Positions 1 to 7,076 of a stretch of DNA of 11,262 bases are shown here, piece by piece (the first letter of the stretch is position 1; the number at the start of each line of letters is the position of its first letter). The DNA is from Parcubacteria group bacterium. GTDB lineage: Bacteria > Patescibacteriota > Minisyncoccia > Minisyncoccales > UBA10102. The translations under genes were made by a program, and so were the position numbers. The DNA is taken from NCBI GenBank assembly GCA_016188735.1, contig JACPHF010000072.1, forward strand, positions 1 to 11,262, written 5' to 3'. The notes beneath the pieces were generated by a model. It was not told the DNA's origin and did no database searches. It saw nothing but the letters and a program-made list of their open reading frames with translations.

Positions 1-676
1 CTTCAAAAAGCATCTTTACCATGCCAGACAGCCTTACCTTGCTGTTGGGATCGTTCACCCAGCGTACCGGAATCTCTCGTATGCGAAACCCCAGCTTCCT
101 TGCGAGCGCCAGGATTTCAACGTCAAAGGCCCATCTTTCGATGGTGGCCCGTGAAAATAATTCTTCCGCAGCCTTTCTGGTAAATCCCTTAAATCCGCAC
201 TGCGTATCCCATATGCCCCAAAGGCCCGAGGTAATCTGGACAATGATGTTGAAGATATCTCCCAGCCGCATCCGCAGCCAGGACTGGGGCACCGGAAGTT
301 CTGCTCCCTTGATATCGCGGGAACCTATGACCACGTCAAATCCCTTTTCAAATTCCGGCCACATTTTCTCAACCTGATCCAGTGAAGTGGAATTATCCGC
401 ATCAGTGAATAGTCGATAATCTCCTTTCGCTTCCAGCATTCCTTTTCTGACCGCGTACCCCTTTCCATGATTTTCGCGTTCATCGATGAGCCGAAGATTC
501 TTGATAAAAGCTTCTGCTTGCCGCACGACATCTGCCGTATTGTCTTTTGAGCCGTCGTTCACCACCAGAATCTCGTATTCGTACGATTGCCGCCGCAAAT
601 ATTCATCTGCCGCAACAAGGGTGTTCAGAAGACGCTTTGCTTCATTGTATGCGGGAATAACGACCGACAGACGCAT
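1..676 (-). CDS. Family 2 glycosyltransferase, dolichyl/polyprenyl-phosphate sugar synthase-like, 3' end cut by window edge
   Basis: The reading frame is open from an ATG at 676 to the left edge: 225 codons with no stop, so the C-terminus is missing. It has the GT-A fold signatures of GT2 enzymes: VVIPAYNE at residues 5-12, EILVVNDGSKDNT around 35-47 with nucleotide-binding D41, and a metal-binding DAD at 92-94. DTQCGFKGF (157-165) and RWAFDVEIL (181-189) are typical of the ALG5/DPM1-like subgroup, which moves a sugar from a nucleotide donor to a lipid phosphate at the cytoplasmic membrane. The donor sugar and acceptor cannot be told from sequence. Family members are often about 240 residues, so probably only a short tail is lost; a C-terminal membrane segment cannot be excluded. 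The gene starts 20 bases after map and has no clear Shine-Dalgarno sequence. It is not a normal spc-operon member and may be a chance follower or separately expressed. Confidence 0.88.
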   Translation of the reverse strand, partial: MRLSVVIPAYNEAKRLLNTLVAADEYLRRQSYEYEILVVNDGSKDNTADVVRQAEAFIKNLRLIDERENHGKGYAVRKGMLEAKGDYRLFTDADNSTSLDQVEKMWPEFEKGFDVVIGSRDIKGAELPVPQSWLRMRLGDIFNIIVQITSGLWGIWDTQCGFKGFTRKAAEELFSRATIERWAFDVEILALARKLGFRIREIPVRWVNDPNSKVRLSGMVKMLFE

Positions 677-684
677 ATGACGGT

Positions 685-693
685 ATTGTAGCA
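685..693 (-). promoter_or_regulatory. Possible extended -10 promoter element before the glycosyltransferase gene
   Basis: On the minus strand the map/glycosyltransferase gap reads TGCTACAAT, which fits an extended -10 (TGnTAnAAT). It ends 8 bases before the ATG at 676, so a transcript started there would be leaderless or nearly so, consistent with the lack of a Shine-Dalgarno sequence. The hexamer 17 bases upstream (TAACGA) is a poor -35 match. A nine-base AT-rich match can easily arise by chance. Confidence 0.25.
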
Positions 694-696
694 GAA

Positions 697-1446
697 TTAC
701 CTCGCTTTCGTTAGCACTTCGGGGCCTTTTTTGGTAATGGCGATGGTGTCTTCAAAATGCGCTGATAACGAACCGTCTTCGGTCGCAAAGCCGTGGCCGT
801 CATCCATGTGCCTGAGTTTCCAATGGCCCTGGGTCACCATGGGCTCAATGCAAATGACCATGCCCTCTTTCAATGCGTCTCCCTCGTGCCTTGTGCCGAA
901 GTTTGCAATCTTGGGATCCTCATGCAATTCTTTTCCGATGCCGTGACCGCACAGTTCCCGCACGACCTGATATCCCTGTCCCTCCACGAATCGCTGGATC
1001 GTTTCCCCAATATCCCCGACCGTATTCCCAATGGTTGCTTTTTTTATGCCGAGGCGTAGCGCTTTCTTCGTTGTTTTAATGAGATGATCGGCTTCGCCAG
1101 TCGTTTTCCCGACTCCCATCGTGCGAGCCATGTCCAGATAAAATCCTTGCCAGATACAACCGATGTCCAGCGTGACGATATCTCCTTCTTTGAGCACGCG
1201 CTTTGAGGGAACCACATGGACAATCTCATCGTTCACCGAAATACAGATGGCTCCTGGAAATCCATGATATCCCTGGAACGCCACCTGGGCACCCGCTTGC
1301 GCGATGAGTTTTTTAGCCGCCTCATCCAATTCCTCGGTGGCGACCCCCGGCCGCACCATTGCCTGCAGCTGCTTCATGATGCTGCCGAGCTTTTTGCCTC
1401 CCTCGCGCATCAAGGCTACGTCTCCCGCGCTTTTGATGGAGATCAT
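697..1446 (-). CDS. map: Type I methionine aminopeptidase
   Basis: This 249-residue cytosolic metalloprotease removes the initiator methionine from new proteins as they leave the ribosome. All expected metal ligands are visible: D94 (VTLDIG), D105 (GFYLDMA), H168 (CGHGIG), E201 (CIEPM) and E232 (FEDTIA). The substrate-contacting histidines are H77 (NDEIVH) and H175 (ELHEDP). The length and the absence of an N-terminal zinc-finger or SH3-like extension match the short bacterial type Ia form. The start is the ATG at 1446, which overlaps the adk stop in an ATGA arrangement, so translation is probably coupled to adk. Position after secY-adk is the classic spc-operon place. The next gene is a glycosyltransferase, not infA or rpmJ. 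Confidence 0.97.
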   Translation of the reverse strand: MISIKSAGDVALMREGGKKLGSIMKQLQAMVRPGVATEELDEAAKKLIAQAGAQVAFQGYHGFPGAICISVNDEIVHVVPSKRVLKEGDIVTLDIGCIWQGFYLDMARTMGVGKTTGEADHLIKTTKKALRLGIKKATIGNTVGDIGETIQRFVEGQGYQVVRELCGHGIGKELHEDPKIANFGTRHEGDALKEGMVICIEPMVTQGHWKLRHMDDGHGFATEDGSLSAHFEDTIAITKKGPEVLTKAR

Positions 1447-2039
1447 TTGATGCCGAGCTTCTTGAGTTTCCGGAGAATATCTTCGTGGATTTTCTGCACG
1501 GATCTCTCTCCGTCAATATCGATGCGAACTCCTTTCTTCTGAAAGAATCTGAGTACCGGCATCACTTCCGTTCGGAACCACTTCAGTCTGTTTGCAATAT
1601 CATCCTTCTGGTCATCATGCCTGCCGCGCTTGAGCAGCCGCTTCATCGCTTCTTTCGGAGACACGATGATATTCAACGCGGCCACATTATTCTTCCATCC
1701 GTAGAATTCCATGGTTTCATCAAGCATGCGGGCTTCATAAAGCATTCTCGGAGACCCGTCAAATAATACTCCTTTGAGCCTCCTGTTGAGACGAAACCTC
1801 TCCAGCCTGGGCATCCAGAGTTGGAATACGATAGGGGTTGGCACCAAATGTCCTGTACCTATAGTCTTTTTAATGATTCTGGCCACGAGATCTTTCTTTT
1901 TCATGCGCGATCGCAGGAGCTGCCCCGTACTCAGGTGCTCAAACTTGAACTTCTTTTCCAGAAGATCCGCCTGGGTTCCTTTTCCGGAACCCGGCCGTCC
2001 GAGAATCACGAGAACATAGGGCTTGCGCAGGGAAGGCAT
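1443..2039 (-). CDS. adk: Adenylate kinase, short-lid form
   Basis: This cytosolic NMP kinase of 198 residues should interconvert ATP + AMP and 2 ADP. The P-loop is GRPGSGKGT at residues 14-22. The NMP-site segments are STGQLLR (37-43) and DGSPR (94-98). Catalytic arginines and acidic residues align with E. coli Adk as R134/R138 (R119/R123), R140 (R156), D142-D143 (D158-D159) and R151 (R167). The large LID insertion between R123 and R156 of the E. coli enzyme is reduced here to a single glycine (G139). The usual STGD, DGFPR and AMP-contacting Gln are changed to STGQ, DGSPR and E102. Position between secY and map, 4 bases after secY and overlapping map by 4, supports adk rather than another NMP kinase. 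Altered NMP preference remains possible. Confidence 0.9.
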   Translation of the reverse strand: MPSLRKPYVLVILGRPGSGKGTQADLLEKKFKFEHLSTGQLLRSRMKKKDLVARIIKKTIGTGHLVPTPIVFQLWMPRLERFRLNRRLKGVLFDGSPRMLYEARMLDETMEFYGWKNNVAALNIIVSPKEAMKRLLKRGRHDDQKDDIANRLKWFRTEVMPVLRFFQKKGVRIDIDGERSVQKIHEDILRKLKKLGIK

Positions 2040-2043
2040 ATTC

Positions 2044-3324
2044 TCAGAACGTGTCGTAATCTCTCATTTGAAGCTGGGATCTCAATTGCCGTATGGTTTC
2101 AAGGATCACGCTCACGAGAATAAGGAGGGATGTTCCTCCCACGAGAAACCCAAATGTCTGCACGCCGGTCACCCCCTGGACAATGGAAGGCATTAAGGCA
2201 ACCGATCCTAAAAAGAGGGCGCCGATAAGAAGAATCCGGTTTAAGACGTAATTCAGGAAGTGGACGGTTGAGGCTCCCGGACGCACGCCGGGGACAAATC
2301 CTCCCATTTTCTGGAGGTTAGATGCTATCGCCTTGGGATCAAAAGTCACCGACGTATAGAAATAGGTGAAGACGCCCACGAGCAGGAAATATGAAAATCC
2401 GTATGTCCATGGATTGGAAACGAAGTTTTGAATGGCGCCGGCTATGCTCCCCGCAATCCCGGGAGAAGACTGGAAAAACGACGCTATCATTCCGGGAAAC
2501 AGCAAAAGGGACAACGCGAATATAATGGGGATCACTCCGGCCGGGTTCACGTTCAACGGAAGATAGGTTGAGACTCCTCCGTACATCCTGTTCCCACGCA
2601 CGCGCTTCGCGTACGAGACCGGGATATTTCTCCTGGCGTCGGTGATCATAACCACTCCCGCGATGATGAGAAATGACACCACGAAAAACCCCGCATACGG
2701 CACGAGCTGGGAAGCATCCCACGTGAGAAAGAGCTGTCTGATGCTCGTGGGAAGGCCGGAAACAATGCCCGCGAAGATAAGCAGGGAAACTCCGTTGCCG
2801 ATTCCTTTTTCCGAAATAAGCTCCCCTATCCACATGAGAAATATCGTGCCCGCGGTAATCGTAAGAAGCGTCGGGATAAGGGAAATGAGCGAAGGCTGTT
2901 CAATGATCTGCTGCCTGATCAGAATCGTAAGAAAGGCGTACCCCTGCAGGAACGCAAAGGGCACCGTGAGCATGCGGCCGTACTGATTGAATTTCTGTTT
3001 TCCCTGCTCTCCCTCTTCTTTATAGAGTTTCTCGAGGGCGGGAAAAATCATCGTCAGAAGCTGGAGCACGATGGTTGCCGTAATATACGGCCCCACTCCA
3101 AGCATGACAATGGAGAGGTTATCCAGGGCTCCTCCGGTAAAGACGTTCAGGAGTCCGAAGAGCTGGTTCCCCGCAAAGAATTCCCGAAGTCGTCCCTGGT
3201 CGATTGCGGGAATGGGAATATTCGCCATGATGCGGAATATGACGAGCATGGCGAACACGAAAAAGAGCTTGTTTCTCAGTTCCGGAATCTTGAATATCTG
3301 TGTTGCTTTTGAAAGCCAGTTCAT
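2044..3324 (-). CDS. secY: Protein translocase subunit SecY
   Basis: SecY is the pore of the SecYEG translocon, which moves unfolded proteins across the cytoplasmic membrane and lets membrane helices out sideways. The 426-residue protein is strongly hydrophobic, with about ten membrane segments starting near residues 20-40. Family-specific stretches are present in order: the PIPAID and GGALDNLSI plug region (37-72), SEKGIGNGVSLLIF (171-184), the cytoplasmic loop RRNIPVSYAKRV (231-242), NPAGVIPIIFA (260-270), GGFVPGVRPG (341-350), and the C-terminal RQLRSQLQMRDYDTF that faces the ribosome and SecA. The ATG overlaps the L15 stop by 4 bases (ATGA), so it is probably translated by coupling to L15, as expected for the spc operon. 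SecE and SecG are not in the window. Confidence 0.98.
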   Translation of the reverse strand: MNWLSKATQIFKIPELRNKLFFVFAMLVIFRIMANIPIPAIDQGRLREFFAGNQLFGLLNVFTGGALDNLSIVMLGVGPYITATIVLQLLTMIFPALEKLYKEEGEQGKQKFNQYGRMLTVPFAFLQGYAFLTILIRQQIIEQPSLISLIPTLLTITAGTIFLMWIGELISEKGIGNGVSLLIFAGIVSGLPTSIRQLFLTWDASQLVPYAGFFVVSFLIIAGVVMITDARRNIPVSYAKRVRGNRMYGGVSTYLPLNVNPAGVIPIIFALSLLLFPGMIASFFQSSPGIAGSIAGAIQNFVSNPWTYGFSYFLLVGVFTYFYTSVTFDPKAIASNLQKMGGFVPGVRPGASTVHFLNYVLNRILLIGALFLGSVALMPSIVQGVTGVQTFGFLVGGTSLLILVSVILETIRQLRSQLQMRDYDTF

Positions 3325-3752
3325 GCGATCGTTCCGCCCGCTTTCTCAATCTTTATCTTGGCGCTCCGGGAAACTTCGCATCCTTGAATGGTAAAGGATT
3401 TGGACAGATCTCCTCCCCCAAGGATCTTCACTCCAGGCGTCCTTCCGTCTATTCTACGAATAATTTTGCGTTCAAGCAAAAGCTGGGGAGTGACCACTGT
3501 TCCGGTTTCCAATTTGTTCTCAAGCGTGCCAATGTTCAATGCCGCGCTGCGTTTCCGCAGTATCTGGGCTCTCGTACCCCGCAATTTGGGATAGTGTTTG
3601 ATGAGTTCGCGTATGGAAGGGGGAAATTTAGCGCCTGCCCTCGCTCCCTGCCCCTTGATGCCTCGGCCGGAATACGTTCCTCGCTTTCCTCCGCGTCCTA
3701 CGCGCTTTTTCTTTTTGTGCCTGTGCAAAGGCTGTAATTCGTGTAGCTGCAT
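3321..3752 (-). CDS. rplO: 50S ribosomal protein L15
   Basis: L15 is a late-assembly protein of the large subunit with a long basic N-terminal arm that threads into 23S rRNA. The 143-residue length is normal. The arm is clear: MQLHELQPLH, then KKKKRVGRGGKRGTYSGRG (13-31) and KGQGARAG (33-40). The globular C-terminal part includes VVTPQLLLERKI and GVKILGGGDL. The start at 3752 is preceded by GAAGGA at a proper distance, one of only two convincing Shine-Dalgarno sequences in the operon. It lies 5 bases after the S5 stop. In most bacteria rpmD (L30) sits in this gap; here there is no room for it. The stop overlaps the secY start. Confidence 0.97.
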   Translation of the reverse strand: MQLHELQPLHRHKKKKRVGRGGKRGTYSGRGIKGQGARAGAKFPPSIRELIKHYPKLRGTRAQILRKRSAALNIGTLENKLETGTVVTPQLLLERKIIRRIDGRTPGVKILGGGDLSKSFTIQGCEVSRSAKIKIEKAGGTIA

Positions 3753-3757
3753 GGATT

Positions 3758-4282
3758 TTATCCTTCGGTTTCTTTGGTTTTTTCTTTTTCATCTCTGGTT
3801 TTCAGCTTGCGCAGAGCCTCCATCGTAGCCATGGCGTTGTTCAGCGGATTCTTTGTCCTGCTTAACAATTTCGCTGAAATATTCGCGATTCCTGCCCGTT
3901 CGCAGATGACGCGCACGACTCCCCCCGCAATCAATCCCCTGCCTTTGGATATTGGCCGTAGAAGAACGCGGGAAGATCCGAATTTCGCCTCCACCTGATG
4001 CGCAATGGTTTCGTTTACCACGGGAACGTCAATGAGATGCTTGCGGGCGGCCCTGGTGGCTTTCGCTATTGCCTGCTGAACGTCCATGCTTTTCCCGATG
4101 CCAATTCCAACTTTTCCCTTCCTGTTGCCCACTGCCACGGTTGCCCGAAAGCGAAATTTCCTGCCTCCGGCAGCCACCCTTGTTACGCGGGCAAGATCCA
4201 AGGTCTTTCCTTCAAACTCATCTCTTGGCCCCCGTGGCGCCCTCCTGTCTCCTCCCCTGTTGTTATCTCTTCGTTGCATCAT
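3758..4282 (-). CDS. rpsE: 30S ribosomal protein S5
   Basis: S5 sits at the mRNA entry side of the small subunit and affects decoding accuracy and helicase activity. The 174-residue protein starts with a basic, glycine/arginine-rich tail (about 1-22). The double-stranded-RNA-binding-like domain follows: FEGKTLDLARVTRVAAGGRKFRF (23-45, described here as the beta-strand pair) and VGNRKGKVGIGIGKS (51-65). The C-terminal domain includes GRGLIAGGVVRVI (114-126) and SRTKNPLNNAMAT (141-153). E. coli has GTGIIAGG and GSTNPINVVRAT at these places, so the protein is clearly S5 but divergent. I recall the SRTKN form from Parcubacteria-like genomes. A lysine/glutamate tail ends the protein. Two ATG codons in a row (4282, 4279) follow the L18 stop by 2 bases; either may be the start. 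An AGGAGG about 15 bases upstream is within L18 and rather far. Confidence 0.97.
   Translation of the reverse strand: MMQRRDNNRGGDRRAPRGPRDEFEGKTLDLARVTRVAAGGRKFRFRATVAVGNRKGKVGIGIGKSMDVQQAIAKATRAARKHLIDVPVVNETIAHQVEAKFGSSRVLLRPISKGRGLIAGGVVRVICERAGIANISAKLLSRTKNPLNNAMATMEALRKLKTRDEKEKTKETEG
3761..3766 (-). promoter_or_regulatory. Shine-Dalgarno sequence of rplO
   Basis: GAAGGA lies 8 bases before the L15 ATG at 3752. It is formed by the last two sense codons of S5 (Glu-Gly) and abuts the S5 stop. This placement lets ribosomes ending S5 restart on L15 directly, across the junction where L30 is missing. Confidence 0.7.
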
Positions 4283-4284
4283 GG

Positions 4285-4653
4285 TCAGAATATTAATCCT
4301 CCTTCCCGCGCCCCTTCGGCCAGAGCTTTGACCAGACCGTGATACTTGTATCCCCCGCGGTCAAAGACAACCTTTGCAATCTTTTTCGCTTTCGCTTTTT
4401 TTGCAATGTCGTTTCCGATTTCTTTGGCGATCTCCTGCGGCTTCTTTTTTGTCTTTGTAGCCATATCGCGATCGGAACAGCTTGCGAGAACGTTCTGTTT
4501 TTGGTCGTCTATGAGGCTGGCGTACAAATGCCGATTTGAACGAAACACCACGAGGCGGGGTATCTTTAGGGTTCCATGAACCTTACCCCGAACTCGCCTA
4601 TGGCGGCGTTCTCTTTTTTCTCTTCTTGTTGATGGATTTCTCTTCGTCTTCAT
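4285..4653 (-). CDS. rplR: 50S ribosomal protein L18
   Basis: L18 binds 5S rRNA together with L5 and anchors it in the central protuberance. I start it at the ATG at 4653, giving 122 residues, close to the usual 117-120. An upstream in-frame TTG at 4704 would add 17 residues, overlap the end of L6 by 38 bases and lack family similarity. The basic N-terminus ([20 protein letters not shown], 2-21) is followed by [20 protein letters not shown] (31-50) and the signature [20 protein letters not shown] (95-114), ending AREGGLIF. These are the standard L18 motifs. The gap to the L6 stop is 13 bases and to the S5 start 2 bases. No clear Shine-Dalgarno sequence is visible before the ATG. Confidence 0.96.
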   Translation of the reverse strand: MKTKRNPSTRREKRERRHRRVRGKVHGTLKIPRLVVFRSNRHLYASLIDDQKQNVLASCSDRDMATKTKKKPQEIAKEIGNDIAKKAKAKKIAKVVFDRGGYKYHGLVKALAEGAREGGLIF

Positions 4654-4666
4654 GATATGCCGTGCG

Positions 4667-5233
4667 CTATGCTTTGGTTGCGGATGCGACCGCTTTCTTT
4701 CCAAGTTTCCTTCTTACAAACTCTCCCTGATACCGGATGCCCTTTCCCTTGTACGGCTCCACCGGCCTGACGCGTTTTACGGTTGCCGCAAACTGTCCCA
4801 CCTGTTCCTTTGAAGCGCCAGATACGGTTATCAGGTTTTTATCTACGGCAACCTGCAAACCAGTCGGAATGGGAAGCCTGACCTGCTTGCTGTATCCGAC
4901 CGTAAGCACCAGGTCCTGCCCCTCAATTGCGGCCCTGTATCCCACCCCTTCAATTTCAAGCTTCTTGTCATATCCCTTGGTGACGCCGTCCACCATGTTG
5001 GAAAGAAGCTGACGGGCCAATCCCCAGAGGGCCCGATCTTTCCTTGAAAGCTTGGCGTCGTCGGATTCCATGGGAGAAACTGTGATGCTCTTCTCTTCCT
5101 GCTGCAGATTCACGCGGGGAACGTAGGGCGACGTTAACTCACCCTTGGGGCCTTTCACCCTGATGGTTTGTCCGTCCATGCGGACCTCGACCCCGGCTGG
5201 TATAATGATTGGTTTTCTTCCGATCCTACTCAT
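4667..5233 (-). CDS. rplF: 50S ribosomal protein L6
   Basis: L6 is a two-domain large-subunit protein near the sarcin-ricin loop and factor-binding site. The 188 residues are slightly longer than the usual 177-180. The N-terminus [17 protein letters not shown] is typical, followed by VKGPKGEL (27-34), the second-domain opening [11 protein letters not shown] (94-104), and the RNA-contacting C-terminal stretch [20 protein letters not shown] (about 159-178). A short [10 protein letters not shown] tail accounts for the extra length. The ATG at 5233 is 6 bases after the S8 stop, without a recognisable Shine-Dalgarno sequence, so coupling to S8 translation is likely. The stop is TAG, one of two in the operon. 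Confidence 0.98.
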   Translation of the reverse strand: MSRIGRKPIIIPAGVEVRMDGQTIRVKGPKGELTSPYVPRVNLQQEEKSITVSPMESDDAKLSRKDRALWGLARQLLSNMVDGVTKGYDKKLEIEGVGYRAAIEGQDLVLTVGYSKQVRLPIPTGLQVAVDKNLITVSGASKEQVGQFAATVKRVRPVEPYKGKGIRYQGEFVRRKLGKKAVASATKA

Positions 5234-5239
5234 GGTGAT

Positions 5240-5635
5240 TTATGCCCATACTTCGCATACTATTTCCCCTCCGACTCCCTGTTCCTTCGCCTCCCGGTCC
5301 GTCATAACGCCCTTGGATGTTGAAATGATCGCGATGCCGTATCCTCCCTTTACCCGTTTCAGCTGCAGGGCGCCTTGATATTTTCTGACTCCCGGTTTTG
5401 AGACGCGTTTCAGTTCTGCGATAGCGCTGTCCCCTGTTTTCAAATATCGAAGCTCAAGCTCAAGGACTCTCTTGCCCCGCAGCTTCCGCATCTCCACTCC
5501 TTGTATGAATCCCTTGCGTTCCAGCACCTTGCTTATGGCAAGTTTCAGTTTGGAAAAGGGAACTTCAACGAGCTTATGACGCTGGGCGATTGCGTTCCGA
5601 ATTCTTGTTAACATGTCTGCGATTGGATCTGTCAT
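5240..5635 (-). CDS. rpsH: 30S ribosomal protein S8
   Basis: S8 is a primary 16S rRNA-binding protein of the small-subunit platform. In E. coli it represses its own operon by binding mRNA near the L5 start; I could not identify such a site here. The 131-residue length matches the family. Visible signatures are MTDPIADMLTRIRNA at the start, PFSKLKLAISKVL (about 26-38), and the C-terminal RNA-binding loop GGYGIAIISTSKGVMTDREA (97-116) followed by GVGGEIVCEVWA. The start at 5635 follows the S14 stop by 4 bases. No good Shine-Dalgarno sequence is present. Confidence 0.98.
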   Translation of the reverse strand: MTDPIADMLTRIRNAIAQRHKLVEVPFSKLKLAISKVLERKGFIQGVEMRKLRGKRVLELELRYLKTGDSAIAELKRVSKPGVRKYQGALQLKRVKGGYGIAIISTSKGVMTDREAKEQGVGGEIVCEVWA

Positions 5636-5639
5636 GGTA

Positions 5640-5825
5640 TTACCAGCTTGATTTTCGTATTCCCGGAATCAACCCATTATTTGCCATTTCCCTGAAACAG
5701 ATGCGGCACAATCCAAAGTCTCTCATGAATGCCCGCTTCCTGCCGCATCGGAAACAGCGGCGCGTGATACGGCTTGAGAATTTCGGCTTCTTCTTCGATT
5801 TTGCGATTTGCGCTTTTGTTGCCAT
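5640..5825 (-). CDS. rpsN: 30S ribosomal protein S14, zinc-binding type
   Basis: S14 belongs to the head of the small subunit and joins late in assembly. This is the short, zinc-containing (type Z) form: 61 residues with two CxxC pairs, C24/C27 and C40/C43, in [13 protein letters not shown] and [13 protein letters not shown]. The C-terminal [11 protein letters not shown] is the conserved family ending. The zinc-free form found in E. coli is about 100 residues and lacks these cysteines. The ATG at 5825 lies 4 bases after the L5 stop. A partial Shine-Dalgarno (AGAGG) sits about 9 bases upstream, inside the end of L5. S14 in the slot between L5 and S8 is the standard order. Confidence 0.98.
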   Translation of the reverse strand: MATKAQIAKSKKKPKFSSRITRRCFRCGRKRAFMRDFGLCRICFREMANNGLIPGIRKSSW

Positions 5826-5829
5826 ATAA

Positions 5830-6393
5830 TTATACCTCTTTTTTAAATGGGAAGCCGAGAAGCGAAAACAGCTCCAGGGCCTCTTCTTTGTTCTTTGCGG
5901 TCGTCACGACGGTAACCTCCAAACCCAGGGAGAAACGAACCTTCTCGGGCGCTATTTCAGGAAAGAATATATGTTCTTTAAAACCCATTGTCAAATTTCC
6001 CATGGAATCCACGGATGTAGGATCAATCCCCCGGAAGTCGCGCGAGCGCGGCAGCACAACATGAATAACCTTGTCCAAAAAGTCTTCCATGCGCCTCCCT
6101 CTCAGAGTCACCTTTACTCCGGACGCCATCCCTTTGCGCAGCTTAAAGGTAGATATGGATGTCTTCGCCTGCGTGACCAGGGGTTTCTGCCCCGTTATGG
6201 CGGCAAGGTCCTCTGAAATCTGCTGGATGGTCTTTTCCCTGTCCTGCCCGGTTTTCACGCCTATCAGCTTCCCGATGCCGATATTCAGCACCACTTTTCC
6301 CAAACGAGGAATCGCCATGACGTTTGTGTAGCCAAACTTCTTTTTCATTCCGGGGATCACCTGGCTTTGATATGTTTCCCGTATGTGTTTCAT
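5830..6393 (-). CDS. rplE: 50S ribosomal protein L5
   Basis: L5 binds 5S rRNA and contacts the P-site tRNA elbow and the small subunit. The chosen ATG at 6393 gives 187 residues, beside 179 in E. coli. The frame stays open upstream to 6483, but that stretch has no L5 similarity and lies over L24. The ATG has the best Shine-Dalgarno in the window (GGAGGA, 5-base spacer) and overlaps the L24 stop as ATGA. Motifs: [20 protein letters not shown] (6-25), [14 protein letters not shown] (28-41), [20 protein letters not shown] (about 67-86), [11 protein letters not shown] and the C-terminal FPEIAPEKV. In E. coli the L5 start region is where S8 exerts feedback control on the spc operon; the strong Shine-Dalgarno here may mark a similar entry point. 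Confidence 0.97.
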   Translation of the reverse strand: MKHIRETYQSQVIPGMKKKFGYTNVMAIPRLGKVVLNIGIGKLIGVKTGQDREKTIQQISEDLAAITGQKPLVTQAKTSISTFKLRKGMASGVKVTLRGRRMEDFLDKVIHVVLPRSRDFRGIDPTSVDSMGNLTMGFKEHIFFPEIAPEKVRFSLGLEVTVVTTAKNKEEALELFSLLGFPFKKEV

Positions 6394-6710
6394 ATGGTTC
6401 CTCCGCATTTCTTGCATGTCCTGTGCTTCTCGTTTCCCGCAAGAACAAATCCGACTCGCGTTGGTTTGCCGCAGTGCGAACACACAAGCTTCACCTTGGA
6501 AGAAGAAAAGGGGGCGGGAATCTGCACCACTTCTCCTTTCTGGCCCTGGCGGCGGGCCCTCACGTGCTTCTTTCTCATGTTCATTCCTTCCACGATCAAA
6601 CGGCCTTTTTGGGGAAATACGTGCAGCACTTTTCCTTGCCGTCCCCGGTCCTTTCCAGAAATAACGAGGATGGCGTCTCCCTTTTTTATTTTAGAACCAA
6701 TCATGTTCAT
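6390..6710 (-). CDS. rplX: 50S ribosomal protein L24
   Basis: L24 is an assembly-initiating protein that binds the 5' end of 23S rRNA near the peptide exit tunnel. The 106-residue protein shows the KOW-type motif [21 protein letters not shown] (about 8-28, conserved G-K-D-x-G-x-x-G-K-V) and [12 protein letters not shown] (41-52). The C-terminal part has four cysteines, C77/C80 and C99/C102, in a zinc-ribbon-like pattern ([13 protein letters not shown] then TCKKCGG); many bacterial L24 proteins keep this and E. coli has lost it. The ATG at 6710 overlaps the L14 stop as ATGA; a second ATG at 6704 is possible. The stop overlaps the L5 start in the same way. Confidence 0.97.
   Translation of the reverse strand: MNMIGSKIKKGDAILVISGKDRGRQGKVLHVFPQKGRLIVEGMNMRKKHVRARRQGQKGEVVQIPAPFSSSKVKLVCSHCGKPTRVGFVLAGNEKHRTCKKCGGTI
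6399..6404 (-). promoter_or_regulatory. Shine-Dalgarno sequence of rplE
   Basis: GGAGGA lies 5 bases before the L5 ATG at 6393 and inside the last codons of L24 (Cys-Gly-Gly-Thr-Ile). It is the strongest ribosome-binding site in the window and decides the L5 start against upstream in-frame alternatives. Most other genes here have none, so L5 may be an independent translation entry point. Confidence 0.85.
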
Positions 6711-7075
6711 ATGACTTCGGGGGCCAGGGTTGCTATTTTCACGAATCCTTTTTCGCGAATTTCCCGGGGGATCGGTCCGAAAATCCGTCCTCCTTTGGGT
6801 TCTTTGTCCTGTTCTAGAATAACGACCGCGTTCTCGTCAAACGAAATATATGATCCGTCTTTTCTTCGAAACTGCTTCTTCTGACGCACGATCACGGCCT
6901 TCACCACTTCGTGTTTCTTGACCTGACCCCTGGGCGCGGCATCCTTGACCGTGGCTACAATGATATCTCCAAGTTGAGCGTACCGTCTCCTGGTCCCCCC
7001 CAATACCCTGAAGCATTGAATGATTTTTGCTCCCGTGTTGTCGGCGACGGTAAGCATTGTTCGCGGTTGAATCAT
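6707..7075 (-). CDS. rplN: 50S ribosomal protein L14
   Basis: L14 binds 23S rRNA at the subunit interface and helps form bridges to 16S rRNA; it is also the docking site of the silencing factor RsfS in many bacteria. With the ATG at 7075 the protein is 122 residues, exactly the normal length, and begins [17 protein letters not shown]. An in-frame TTG at 7087 would add only four residues and is less likely. Other signatures are [37 protein letters not shown], and the end [20 protein letters not shown] followed by TLAPEVI. One base separates the S17 stop from this ATG (TAATATG), and the stop overlaps L24 by 4 bases, so coupled translation is likely on both sides. Confidence 0.98.
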   Translation of the reverse strand: MIQPRTMLTVADNTGAKIIQCFRVLGGTRRRYAQLGDIIVATVKDAAPRGQVKKHEVVKAVIVRQKKQFRRKDGSYISFDENAVVILEQDKEPKGGRIFGPIPREIREKGFVKIATLAPEVI

Positions 7076-7076
7076 A

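Noticed and set aside
677..696. A terminator between map and the glycosyltransferase
   Set aside because: The 20-base gap holds no stem-loop and no T-run.
5829..5834. A perfect TATAAT on the minus strand between L5 and S14
   Set aside because: It overlaps the L5 stop and ends only 3 bases before the S14 ATG, so a start there would fall inside S14. No -35 match lies upstream.
6330..6430. An S8 feedback-repression hairpin at the L24/L5 junction, as in E. coli
   Set aside because: I looked for the S8-binding helix with its internal bulge around the L5 start and could not draw a convincing one by eye. RNA folding would be needed.
6394..6483. Longer L5 N-terminus read upstream of 6393
   Set aside because: The extra residues overlap L24, have no L5 similarity, and the ATG at 6393 has a strong Shine-Dalgarno plus the usual ATGA overlap.
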